Positions 56,255 through 63,995 of a DNA stretch of 64,000 nucleotides are shown in pieces (position 1 is the stretch's first letter; each line of letters begins with the position of its first letter). The notes under the pieces were generated by a model that saw nothing but the letters and a program-made list of their open reading frames with translations, ran no database searches and was not told the origin of the DNA. Origin of the DNA: Kitasatospora aureofaciens (lineage in GTDB: Bacteria > Actinomycetota > Actinomycetes > Streptomycetales > Streptomycetaceae); NCBI GenBank assembly GCA_000720845.1, contig JODU01000007.1, forward strand, positions 124,001 to 188,000, given 5' to 3'. The position numbers and the translations under genes are program-made.

Positions 56255-57496
56255 TCACCAGTCGTGCACCGTGCCGTCCCCGAGGCGGTTCACGGGCAGG
56301 TAGGCGGGCTCGTAGGGGAAGCGGGCCGCGGCCTCGTCGTCGAGTTCGACGCCGAGGCCGGGGGCGTCGCCGGGGTGCAGGAGGCCGTCCTCGAAGCGGT
56401 AGGAGGTACGGAAGACCTCAAGGGTCTGGGGGGCGTGGCGCATGTACTCCTGGATGCCGAAGTTGTGCACCGCCAGGTCGAGGTGGAGGGCGGCCGCCAT
56501 GCCCACGGGTGAGATGTCGGTCGGTCCGTGCATGCCGGACCTGATGCCGTACACGGCGGCCATGTCGAGCAGTTTGCGTACGGCGGTGATGCCGCCGGTG
56601 TGCGTCACCGCCGAGCGGACGTAGTCGATCAGCCGTTCCTGGAGCAGAGTGGTGTAGTCGTGGACGGAGTTGAAGACCTCCCCGATGGCCAGCGGCGTGG
56701 TGGTGTGCTCCCGGATGAGCCGCAGCGCCCGCTGGTCCTCGCCCGGGGTCGCGTCCTCCAGCCAGAAGAGGTCGTAGGGTTCGAGGTCCTTGCCGAGCCG
56801 CGCAGCCTGGATGGGCGTCATGCGGTGGTGTCCGTCGTGCAGCAACGGGAGTTCGGGGCCGAAGGTGTGCCGGACGGCTTCGAACACGGTGGGCATGTGG
56901 CGCAGGTAGGCGCGCGTGTCCCAGCTCTCCTCGGTGGGACGCGGGTGGGCGGTGCCGGTGCGGCGGGCGGGCTCGTAGTCGTAGCGGTCCCCGTCGCCCG
57001 CGGCGGAGGCGGCGACGCCGTACACGGAGTCGAGGCCGGGGATGCCGCTCTGGATGCGGACGGCCCGGAAGCCGTCCGCCAGGTGCTCGCGCACCGAGTC
57101 GAGCAGTTCGGGTATGTCCCGGCCGGAGGCGTGGCCGTAGGCCAGGGCGCCCGTGCGGCAGGCACCGCCGAGGAGTTGGTACACGGGCATGCCCGCCGCC
57201 TTGCCCTTGATGTCCCACAGCGCGATGTCCACGGCGGCGACGGCCGCCATGGTGACCGGGCCCCGACGCCAGTACGCGCCCCGGTACAGGTACTGCCAGG
57301 TGTCCTCGATGGCGTGCGCGTCCCGTCCCAGCAGCAACGGGGCCACGTGCTCGCGCAGGTAGGCCTCGACGGCCAGTTCACGCCCGTTGAGGGTGGCGTC
57401 GCCGAGGCCGGTGAGCCCGTCCTCGGTGGTGATGCGCAGGGTGACGAAATTGCGCCCTGGGCTGGTGACGACGACATCGGCAGCGGTGATCTTCAC
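56255..57496 (-). CDS. manD: Mannonate dehydratase, enolase superfamily
   Basis: A 413-residue member of the ManD subgroup of the enolase superfamily, which dehydrates D-mannonate or D-gluconate to 2-keto-3-deoxygluconate with Mg2+. The Asp/Glu metal ligands are in LLHDGHHRMTP (Asp then His of the ManD-specific DxH pair), WLEDATPGEDQ and IGEVFNSVHDY; the catalytic HGPTDISPVG segment and the C-terminal NRLGDGTVHDW ending are hallmarks of ManD. ATG 57496 is followed by KITAADVVVTSPGRNFVTLRI. It is downstream of a sugar dehydrogenase and upstream of a phosphatase. Confidence 0.9.
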   Translation of the reverse strand: MKITAADVVVTSPGRNFVTLRITTEDGLTGLGDATLNGRELAVEAYLREHVAPLLLGRDAHAIEDTWQYLYRGAYWRRGPVTMAAVAAVDIALWDIKGKAAGMPVYQLLGGACRTGALAYGHASGRDIPELLDSVREHLADGFRAVRIQSGIPGLDSVYGVAASAAGDGDRYDYEPARRTGTAHPRPTEESWDTRAYLRHMPTVFEAVRHTFGPELPLLHDGHHRMTPIQAARLGKDLEPYDLFWLEDATPGEDQRALRLIREHTTTPLAIGEVFNSVHDYTTLLQERLIDYVRSAVTHTGGITAVRKLLDMAAVYGIRSGMHGPTDISPVGMAAALHLDLAVHNFGIQEYMRHAPQTLEVFRTSYRFEDGLLHPGDAPGLGVELDDEAAARFPYEPAYLPVNRLGDGTVHDW

Positions 57497-57550
57497 GGGG
57501 GCGGTTCTCCTTCCGGGACGCCGAGCCCGGTGGTCAGGCCGGTGCCGGGA

Positions 57551-58690
57551 TCACGCCGGGTCGACGCGGGAAACCGTACCCCCGATGGCGAGGACATACA
57601 GCTCCCCGTCGCCGTCCTGGGCGAAGGACACCACCTCACCACCGTTCACCCCGAGGTCGTGTTCGGCGGTCACTTCGCCGTTCTCGATCTCCAGGGAGCG
57701 CAGGGTGCCGTCGCAGTAGTCGCTGTAGACGTACTGGCCCCTGAGGTCCGCGATGGCCTCGCCGCGGTACACGTATCCGCCGGTGACCGAGCAGCCGAGC
57801 CCGGTGCGGTCGTATTCGTGGATCGGCGGAACGTGGTTCGCGGGCTCGGTGCCGCCGCGGAAGGGGTGCGTGCCCTCCATCTGCGACCAGCCGTAGTTCT
57901 CGCCGCCTCCGCTGCTCGCGGGCGCCCAGTCGATCTCCTCCCAGTCGCTCTGTCCGACGTCGGCGACGAGGAGGTCGCCCGAGCCCGAGTCGAAGGAGAA
58001 CCGCCACGGGTTGCGCAGCCCGTACGCCCAGATCTCGCCCTTGGCGTTCGGGTCGCCGGCGAAGGGGTTGTCCTCCGGGATCGCGTACGGGTCGCCGCCC
58101 TGGGGGTCGATCCGCAGCAGCTTGCCGAGCAGGGTGTCGAGCCGCTGACCGTTGCCCTCGGGGTCGCCGCCGCCCCCTCCGTCGCCGAAGGCGATGTAGA
58201 GGTGGCCGTCGGGACCGAACTTGATGTCGCCGCCGTTGTGGTTGGACTCGGGCTGCTCCTGGGTGAGGACGGTGCGCCGGGTGTCTTGCTGGACCGTCCC
58301 GTCCCGGACGGCGAACTCGTCGATGGTGCTGGTTCCCCGGAGGCCGGTGTACGAGAGGTAGAGGTGCGCGAAGTCCTGGTCGAACGCCAGGCCGAGCAGG
58401 CCGCGTTCGCCGTCGGTGGTGGTCTCGTCGGAGACGTCGAGCACGGGCGCGCCGAGTCCGTCGTCGTCCAGGACCCGGACGGTGCCCGCTCGTTCGGCGA
58501 TCCACACCGTGTCCTTCGGTCCCGCGGCACCGGCCGTCGGGTTCTGGGCCCGGGCCACCTCGGTCAGCGCGACCTGCGCCGCGTCGCCCGGGGCGCGGGG
58601 CTCGTCGGCGGACGCCGTGGCCAGAGCCAGGGACCCGACGAGGCCCAGCGTGCCGATGATCGCCGATATGCGGGTGCGAACTTTCACCAT
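57551..58690 (-). CDS. Secreted PQQ-dependent sugar dehydrogenase-like protein
   Basis: A 379-residue secreted beta-propeller of the glucose/sorbosone dehydrogenase family (PF07995 by motif). Signal peptide at 1-28. Signatures: RGLLGLAFDQDFAHLYLSYT, NHNGGDIKFGPDGHLYIAFGDGGGGGDP, GLRNPWRFSFD and the ending LYVLAIGGTVSRV. The conserved His in NHNGGDI and Arg in LRNPWRF line the sugar/PQQ pocket. The enzyme would oxidise a sugar outside the cell, and ManD then may use the acid after uptake; the operon order supports this reading but no transporter is next door. GGGAGG precedes ATG 58690. Confidence 0.86.
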   Translation of the reverse strand: MVKVRTRISAIIGTLGLVGSLALATASADEPRAPGDAAQVALTEVARAQNPTAGAAGPKDTVWIAERAGTVRVLDDDGLGAPVLDVSDETTTDGERGLLGLAFDQDFAHLYLSYTGLRGTSTIDEFAVRDGTVQQDTRRTVLTQEQPESNHNGGDIKFGPDGHLYIAFGDGGGGGDPEGNGQRLDTLLGKLLRIDPQGGDPYAIPEDNPFAGDPNAKGEIWAYGLRNPWRFSFDSGSGDLLVADVGQSDWEEIDWAPASSGGGENYGWSQMEGTHPFRGGTEPANHVPPIHEYDRTGLGCSVTGGYVYRGEAIADLRGQYVYSDYCDGTLRSLEIENGEVTAEHDLGVNGGEVVSFAQDGDGELYVLAIGGTVSRVDPA

Positions 58691-58766
58691 GGCCTCCCGG
58701 AGGCGGTGAGTGGGGGGAAGTTCCGTCGCCGGCCGTCGCCGAGAATACGGGACCACGGCGTCCTGG

Positions 58767-58830
58767 CCTAGACCAATGCGCGCTTCTCGGCCAATCCACG
58801 CCACGTCCGGTGCTCGTGGTCCGGTCTAGG
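58767..58830. repeat. Widely spaced CTAG-containing inverted repeat
   Basis: CCTAGACC (58767-58774) and GGTCTAGG (58823-58830) are reverse complements 48 bp apart, in the gap before the sugar-dehydrogenase operon. The right arm includes the stop codon of the RibD-like gene. CTAG is rare in Streptomyces DNA, so a binding site or loop is possible. Confidence 0.4.
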
Positions 58831-59419
58831 ACTTGTCCCGGTCGCCTGCCGAGGGCGGCCCGTCCAGGACCGTGGGAACGTACTCCAGCAACTGGAGCCG
58901 GCCGTCGAAGGTGCGGCTCTCGACGAGGTCGAGGGCGACGTCCGGGTACGCGTCGAAGATCCGCTCCCTGCCGGTCGCGCCGGTGATGACCGGGAAGACG
59001 ACCACGCGGAAGCGGTCGACCAGGCCGGCTCCGAGCAGCGACCGGCACAGGCTGAGACTGCCGAGGGTGCGCAGGGGCCGCGTCCCGTCCCGTTTCATGT
59101 CCCGCACGGCCGCGACGGCGTCGCCCCGGACCAGCTCCGTGTTGTCCCAGGACAACGGGGTCCGGAGGGTCGAGGAGAACACCACCTTGGGCATCGCGGT
59201 CAGCCAGGTGAAGCCGGGATCGTCGGGCATCTCGCGGGCGAAGCCGGACATCAGCCGGTACGTCGTGGCGCCCATGAGGCTGGTGTGCTGCTTCTCGGCG
59301 TCCCCGTCGAGCCAGGCGAGGTATTCGGGTCCCTCCATGCCCCAGAATCCGGGCCAGCCCTCCGCGGCCGCGTACCCGTCGAGCGAGATGATGAAGTCGA
59401 CCATGAGACTTGATGACAT
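58826..59419 (-). CDS. RibD C-terminal / dihydrofolate reductase-family protein
   Basis: A 197-residue reductase-like protein. The N-terminal block LMVDFIISLDGYAAAEGWPG is followed by SLMGATTYRLMSG, PKVVFSSTLRTPLSWDNTELVRG and LGSLSLCRSLLGAGLVDRFRVVVFPVITG, in standard YyaP-like order. The sequence is closer to resistance-linked reductases than RibD. AGGAGGG lies 9 bp before ATG 59419. It is divergent from the leader ORF of rox and lies in a xenobiotic-response region, but no direct regulator is adjacent. Activity unproven. Confidence 0.82.
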   Translation of the reverse strand: MSSSLMVDFIISLDGYAAAEGWPGFWGMEGPEYLAWLDGDAEKQHTSLMGATTYRLMSGFAREMPDDPGFTWLTAMPKVVFSSTLRTPLSWDNTELVRGDAVAAVRDMKRDGTRPLRTLGSLSLCRSLLGAGLVDRFRVVVFPVITGATGRERIFDAYPDVALDLVESRTFDGRLQLLEYVPTVLDGPPSAGDRDKS

Positions 59420-59559
59420 CGGTCTTTCCCTCCTGCGGTGGGTGTGCCAGGTGTGCCCAACGGATACGACCGATGCCGGGCCGGAAATTCATCGGGCCCG
59501 GCGCGGCGGAGGTCGGCGGTTCGCCGGGCCGGGCGTGCGGCCGACGCGATCGAAAAGGA

Positions 59560-59590
59560 TTGGACGGGGTGCCGCCCGCGTCGGTACCTT
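59560..59590 (+). promoter_or_regulatory. Possible promoter of the rox transcript
   Basis: TTGGAC at 59560-59565 and TACCTT at 59585-59590, spacer 19 bp. The spacer is longer than ideal. It precedes the leader ORF at 59628 by 38 bp. The published 19-bp rifamycin-associated element pattern is not seen in the spacer. Confidence 0.4.
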
Positions 59591-59627
59591 GCCGTGGACC
59601 GTGACACTGCCCCAGGAGGTGAGACCC

Positions 59628-59681
59628 ATGAACGCTGTATCGACGTGGGTGCTCCCCCTTCCCGTCATGGCCGGCGACTGA
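59628..59681 (+). CDS. 17-residue leader ORF before the rifampin monooxygenase gene
   Basis: A micro-ORF, MNAVSTWVLPLPVMAGD, with a perfect AGGAGGTGAG ribosome site 4 bp before ATG. It ends at TGA 59681, 55 bp before the monooxygenase ATG. An ORF of this size with such an ideal ribosome site is unlikely by chance. The stem GGGAG-c-GCC / GGC-a-CTCCC (59695-59722) follows it and ends just before the GAAAGG ribosome site of the next gene. This layout fits translational or transcriptional attenuation in response to a drug that stalls ribosomes or reflects transcription arrest. The peptide is hydrophobic with tryptophan and two prolines. It could instead be a coding artefact. Confidence 0.6.
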   Translation: MNAVSTWVLPLPVMAGD

Positions 59682-59694
59682 CGCAGGTGTCGCC

Positions 59695-59722
59695 GGGAGC
59701 GCCTCGACCACAAGGCACTCCC
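59695..59722 (+). promoter_or_regulatory. Hairpin between the leader ORF and rox
   Basis: GGGAGcGCC (59695-59703) pairs with GGCaCTCCC (59714-59722), 8 of 9 pairs with one mismatch and a 10-nt loop. It sits 13 bp after the leader stop codon and its end borders the ribosome site of rox. A translating or stalled ribosome at the leader would alter it. Confidence 0.5.
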
Positions 59723-59736
59723 GAAAGGCCACACCC

Positions 59737-61227
59737 ATGGACTCTGGGCAGTTCAACGCCGAGCCGTCGTCGGACGACACGGCCGAGCGCGAATTCGACG
59801 TGATCATCGCCGGTTGCGGGCCGACCGGCGCGATGCTGGCCGCCGAACTGCGGCTGCACGACGTGCGGGTACTCGTTCTGGAGCAGGACACCGAGCCCGT
59901 GCCGTTCGTCCGCATCGTCGCTCTCCACATGCGCAGCATCGAGCTGATGGCCATGCGCGGACTGCTGGACCGCCTCCTCCAGCACGGGCGACGGCGTCCG
60001 GTCGGCGGACTCTTCGCCGCCATTCCCGCGCCCGCACCCGCGGGACTCGATTCCCCGTACGCCTGTCTGCTGGGCATCCCGCAGCCGGTCGTCGTCCGGC
60101 TCCTGGAAGGACACGCCGTCGCCCTGGGCGCGCGAGTCCGGCGCGGAGGCGCGCTCGCCGGTTTCGAGCAGGACGACGAGGGCGTCACCGTGGAGCTGGC
60201 CGACGGTGAACGGCTGCGTGCGCGCTACCTCGTCGGCTGTGACGGCGGGCGCAGTACGGTGCGCAAGCTGCTGGGCGTCGGCTTCCCCGGCGAGCCCTCG
60301 CGGAACGACACGCTGATGGGCGAGATGGAAGTGGGTGTGCCACCCGAGGAGGTCGCCGCCAGGGTGGCCCAGGTCCGCGCGAGCCGGCAGCGATTCTGGC
60401 TGCGCCCCTTCGGCGCGGGAATCCACAGCGTCGTGGTCCCCGCCGCGGAAGTCGGCGACCGCGCTGAACCTCCCACCCTCGACGACTTCAGGCAGCAGCT
60501 GCGCGCCGTCGCCGGCACCGATTTCGGCGTGCACTCACCGCGCTGGCTGTCCCGCTTCGGGGACGCCACCCGGCTGGCCGAGCGTTACCGGGTCGGCCGG
60601 GTGCTGCTGGCCGGTGACGCGGCGCACATCCATCCGCCCACCGGCGGGCAGGGGCTCAACCTGGGCGTCCAGGATGCCTTCAACCTCGGCTGGAAACTGG
60701 CCGCGCAGGTACGCGGCCGGGCGCCGGCCACCCTGCTGGACACCTACGAGGCCGAGCGCCGGCCGGTCGCCGCGGACGTGCTGGACAACACCCGCGCCCA
60801 GATGGAACTGCACTCCCCCGAACCGGGCCCGCAGGCCGTGCGCAGGCTGCTCACCGAACTGATCGGCATCGACGAGGTGAACCGCCGTCTCGTCGAGAAG
60901 ATCACCGCGACCGGCATCCGCTATGACGTCGGCGAGGGGCCCGACCTGCTCGGCCGCCGCCTGCCGGACATCGGGGTGACCCAGGGCAACGGCGGGGGCA
61001 ACCTCTACGGTCTGCTCCACCGCGGTCGCGGCCTGCTGCTGGACCGCACCGGACGCCTGAGCGCCGACGGCTGGTCGGACCGGGTCGATCACCTCGCGGA
61101 CCCCGCCGCCGCGCTGGACGCGCCGTGCGTCCTGCTGCGCCCGGACGGCCACGTCGCCTGGATCGGCGACGGCCAGCGGGACCTGGACCGGCACCTGGCC
61201 CACTGGTTCGGCGAGCCGACCGGCTGA
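59737..61227 (+). CDS. rox: Rifampin monooxygenase
   Basis: A 496-residue class A flavin monooxygenase that hydroxylates and inactivates rifamycins. The sequence follows the Rox/RifMO layout closely: VIIAGCGPTGAMLAAELRLH for FAD (residues 22-41), VGCDGGRSTVRKLLGVGFPGEPS for the DG motif, LLAGDAAHIHPPTGGQGLNLG for the second FAD site and the C-terminal thioredoxin-like lid (about 370-496) ending AWIGDGQRDLDRHLAHWFG. It is preceded by a 17-codon leader ORF. The next genes are another FAD monooxygenase and a TetR gene. The family level is firm; the rifamycin substrate is inferred from close similarity by memory. Confidence 0.85.
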   Translation: MDSGQFNAEPSSDDTAEREFDVIIAGCGPTGAMLAAELRLHDVRVLVLEQDTEPVPFVRIVALHMRSIELMAMRGLLDRLLQHGRRRPVGGLFAAIPAPAPAGLDSPYACLLGIPQPVVVRLLEGHAVALGARVRRGGALAGFEQDDEGVTVELADGERLRARYLVGCDGGRSTVRKLLGVGFPGEPSRNDTLMGEMEVGVPPEEVAARVAQVRASRQRFWLRPFGAGIHSVVVPAAEVGDRAEPPTLDDFRQQLRAVAGTDFGVHSPRWLSRFGDATRLAERYRVGRVLLAGDAAHIHPPTGGQGLNLGVQDAFNLGWKLAAQVRGRAPATLLDTYEAERRPVAADVLDNTRAQMELHSPEPGPQAVRRLLTELIGIDEVNRRLVEKITATGIRYDVGEGPDLLGRRLPDIGVTQGNGGGNLYGLLHRGRGLLLDRTGRLSADGWSDRVDHLADPAAALDAPCVLLRPDGHVAWIGDGQRDLDRHLAHWFGEPTG

Positions 61228-61257
61228 CGCGCCCCCGGCGACGGAGGAAGCCGCCTC

Positions 61258-62379
61258 TCAACGGGACGGCTTGACCTGGTCGAAGACGGCGAGGGCCGCT
61301 GCGGGGTCCGGGCTCACAAGGCGTTCCAGACCGGCCTCCGTGATCCTCGCCCACCGTTCGGCCCGTGCCCACATCCGTTCCTCGAAGTCGCGGACGGCCC
61401 GGTCCGGGTCGGCGGGGCCGGCCGCGAGGGACTCGGCGAGTTCGGCGCCCTCCAGCAGGGCGAGGTTCGCGCCCGCCCCCAGGGGAGGCATCAGATGGGC
61501 GGCGTCGCCCAGGAGCGTCACCCCGGGGACATGGGTCCAGGTGTGGGAGACGGGCAGGACGTACAGGGGACGGTGGACGAAGGCGGTGCCCTGGCGCAGG
61601 AGGTCGAGGACGGGAGCGGTCCAGCCGTCGAACAGTGCCGAAAGGCTCGACCGCACGGCCTCGGCGTCGGTCAGGTCCAGGTGCGTGTGCCAGTCCAGCG
61701 GCGCGCGGAACTGGGCGTACACCTTGGCGTGGCCGCCGCTGCCGCGCTGGGCGACGATCGCCCGGTTCACGCCGTACACGGCCAGGGCACCCTCGCCGAC
61801 CAGCCGGGCGAGGCCGGGGTGGCGGGTGTCGACGTCGTCCAAGGAGGTCTCGACCGCGGTGACGCCGGTGTAGTGCGGCGTCACCGGCGAGACCGCCGGG
61901 CGGGTGCGGGACCAGGCGCCGTCCGCACCGACCACGAGGTCGAACGCCTCCTGCCGCCCGTCGTCGAAGTGGACCCGCACGCCCTCCGGGGTCCCCGGCA
62001 CCACCTTCGCCACGCCGTGCCCCCACCGCACGTCGAGGGAGCCGAGCAGCAGGTCACGGAGTTGCCCGCGGTCGATCTCGGGGTTGGCCCGGTCGTCCGG
62101 GCCCGGCCGCCAGTCGCGCAGCACGGTCCCGTCCGGGTCGAGGATGCGCATGGCCTGCCCCTCGGGGCGGGACAGCGCCTGGAACTCCGCGAGCAGCCCC
62201 GCCTTGTCCATGGCCAGCTGGCCCAGCCCCTCGTGCAGGTCGAGCGTGCCGCCGGCGGGGCGGGAGTCGGGGGCGCAGTCCCGTTCGAGGACGGTGACGG
62301 GATGGCCGTGGCGGTGCAGCACGCGGGCGAAGGCGAGTCCCGCGGGACCGCCGCCGACCACGGCGATACGTTGTCTCAT
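61258..62379 (-). CDS. FAD-dependent monooxygenase, TetX-like
   Basis: A 373-residue class A monooxygenase. FAD motif IAVVGGGPAGLAFARVLHRHG at residues 5-25, LDLHEGLGQLAM near 47-58, DG motif LVVGADGAWSRTR, and LLGDAAHLMPPLGAGANLALLEGAELAESL at the second site. It has the same length and order as the gene at 3613 and is its paralogue of about the same branch. It is divergent from a TetR gene, with a palindromic operator in the 53-bp gap, so inducible detoxification is likely. It ends 31 bp from the convergent rox gene. Confidence 0.9.
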   Translation of the reverse strand: MRQRIAVVGGGPAGLAFARVLHRHGHPVTVLERDCAPDSRPAGGTLDLHEGLGQLAMDKAGLLAEFQALSRPEGQAMRILDPDGTVLRDWRPGPDDRANPEIDRGQLRDLLLGSLDVRWGHGVAKVVPGTPEGVRVHFDDGRQEAFDLVVGADGAWSRTRPAVSPVTPHYTGVTAVETSLDDVDTRHPGLARLVGEGALAVYGVNRAIVAQRGSGGHAKVYAQFRAPLDWHTHLDLTDAEAVRSSLSALFDGWTAPVLDLLRQGTAFVHRPLYVLPVSHTWTHVPGVTLLGDAAHLMPPLGAGANLALLEGAELAESLAAGPADPDRAVRDFEERMWARAERWARITEAGLERLVSPDPAAALAVFDQVKPSR

Positions 62380-62380
62380 G

Positions 62381-62415
62381 GCGATACACTGTATTTTTCC
62401 TCTACGGTGTATCGC
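62381..62415. promoter_or_regulatory. TetR operator region, nested palindromes
   Basis: GCGATACAC (62381-62389) and GTGTATCGC (62407-62415) are exact reverse complements, 17 bp apart. Inside the left part, ATACA-c-TGTAT (62384-62394) is itself a palindrome, and the right part TACGgTGTAT resembles it, so two repressor dimers may bind. The region lies between the divergent TetX-like and TetR starts. Confidence 0.75.
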
Positions 62416-62432
62416 AACAGTACGGAGGGGAC

Positions 62433-63113
62433 ATGACTGTCTGGGACCGGCCGGAGCCGCCGAACCGCCCTGTGCCGCTCGACCGGGAGCGGATCGTCGC
62501 CGCCGCGGTGGCGCTCGCCGACGAGGGCGGGCTGGCGGCGGTGTCCGTGCGCAAGGTGGCCGCCCGGCTGGACGCCGGCCCGATGCGGCTGTACGGATAC
62601 ATCTCCACCAAGGACGAGCTGTTCGACCTGATGGTGGACGCGGTGTACGCCGAGATCCTGCCCGGGGAGCGGCCCGGTGACTGGCGGGAGGCGCTGAGCG
62701 GCCTCGCCCACCGCACCAGGGAGGCCGCTCTTCGGCACCCCTGGCTGGCGGACCTGCTCGGCGGCCGGCCGGCCCTGGGCCCGAACGGCCTCGCCGTGAG
62801 CGAGGCCACGCTGGCCGCCCTCGACGGCCTCGCCGACGTCGACACGGTCATGCGCGCCGTGGAGACGGTCAGCGCCTACTTCACCGGCGCGATCAGGCGC
62901 GAGATCGCGGACCTGCGGGCCGAGCGCGACACGGGCCTGTCCAAGGCCGAGTGGCAGCGCGCCCGTGGCCCGCACCTGACGGGGATGCTGGCCACGGGCC
63001 GCTTCCCGGCGCTGGCCAAGGCCGTGTACGACGGCACGCACGTGGACGCCGCGGAGTCCTTCGCGACCGGCCTGGACTGGGTGCTCGACGCGGTGGCCGC
63101 CCGACTCACCTGA
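62433..63113 (+). CDS. TetR family regulator with TetR_C domain
   Basis: A 226-residue repressor of the classical TetR class. The helix-turn-helix is at about 20-63: RIVAAAVALADEGGLAAVSVRKVAARLD and AGPMRLYGYISTKDELFDLMV. The large TetR_C domain follows (about 85-215; RHPWLADLLGGRPALGPNGL). It is divergent from a flavin monooxygenase, the same layout as tetX/tetR-like resistance pairs. The ATG 62433 is preceded by AGGGGAC. Ligand is probably the substrate or a drug; not deducible. Confidence 0.9.
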   Translation: MTVWDRPEPPNRPVPLDRERIVAAAVALADEGGLAAVSVRKVAARLDAGPMRLYGYISTKDELFDLMVDAVYAEILPGERPGDWREALSGLAHRTREAALRHPWLADLLGGRPALGPNGLAVSEATLAALDGLADVDTVMRAVETVSAYFTGAIRREIADLRAERDTGLSKAEWQRARGPHLTGMLATGRFPALAKAVYDGTHVDAAESFATGLDWVLDAVAARLT

Positions 63114-63119
63114 CCGCCC

Positions 63120-63995
63120 TCACCGGCGCCGGGTGGAACCGGCGGGGACGGGCACGAACCGGTAGGCGTCCGCGTGGGTGACGACCCGGCCGGCGGTGGG
63201 CGGTGCGAAGTGGGTGCCCAGGACGAGCGTGTCCGTGTCGGCGAGCGAGCCGAGCAGCCCGCGGCGGGAGGCCTCGGACCGTTCCGGGTCGATGTCGACG
63301 CAGGCTCCCACGGCGGGGTGCGCGAGCTGAACGGGGTGGTGGACGCAGTCACCGGTGATCACGGCCGTCTGGCCGCGGCTGGTCAGCTCGACGGCGAGGT
63401 GGCCGGGCGTGTGGCCGGGGGTGGGGATCAGGCGCACGCCCGGGACGGTCTCCAGGCCCTCGGCGGGGACGTCGACGAGGTCGAGCAGCCCGGCCTCCTC
63501 CACCGGGATCACGGAGTCGCGGAACATCTGCCTGCGCGCCTCCTCCATGTCGTACCCGGCCCAGAACTCCCGCTCGGTGCGGGAGGACAGGTAGCGGGCG
63601 TTGGGGAAGGTGGGAACCCACCGGCCGTTCTCCTGCCGTGTGTTCCAGCCGACGTGGTCGGCGTGCAGGTGGGTGAGGATCACCAGGTCGACGGCGTCCG
63701 GGGGGAAGCCGGCGGCGGTGAGGCGCTGGAGGAAGTCGGTGCGCAGGTCGTGCCAGGCGGGGTTGGCCCGCTCCTTGCCGTTGCCGATGCCGGTGTCCAC
63801 CAGGACGCGCGTCCCGCCGACCGTGAAAGCGAAGCTGTGGCTGTCGATGCGCAGGGTGCCCTCGTCGTCGGCGAAGTCGGGACGCAGCCAGGGCTGCCCG
63901 GCGACGAGGTCCGGGGTGGCACCGGGCAGCAGCCAGGCCCCGGTGGCGGCCGGCAGGGCGACCTCGTCGACGCGGTGCACGGGGACGTCTCCCAC
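63120..63995 (-). CDS. MBL-fold metallo-hydrolase
   Basis: A 291-residue zinc hydrolase of the metallo-beta-lactamase fold. The metal motif LTHLHADHVGW is near residues 107-117; further ligands are in PTPGHTPGHLAVEL, GDCVHHPVQLAHP and the terminal THFAPPTAG. It resembles the lactonase/AHL-hydrolase-like group or penicillin-binding MBL relatives. GTG 63995 is close to the window edge, so an upstream start cannot be excluded. It ends 6 bp from the convergent TetR gene. Substrate unknown. Confidence 0.83.
   Translation of the reverse strand: MGDVPVHRVDEVALPAATGAWLLPGATPDLVAGQPWLRPDFADDEGTLRIDSHSFAFTVGGTRVLVDTGIGNGKERANPAWHDLRTDFLQRLTAAGFPPDAVDLVILTHLHADHVGWNTRQENGRWVPTFPNARYLSSRTEREFWAGYDMEEARRQMFRDSVIPVEEAGLLDLVDVPAEGLETVPGVRLIPTPGHTPGHLAVELTSRGQTAVITGDCVHHPVQLAHPAVGACVDIDPERSEASRRGLLGSLADTDTLVLGTHFAPPTAGRVVTHADAYRFVPVPAGSTRRR

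Noticed and set aside
59560..59590. Rifamycin-associated element (RAE) upstream of rox
   Set aside because: The spacer between TTGGAC and TACCTT does not match the inverted repeat I remember, and no other copy lies upstream.
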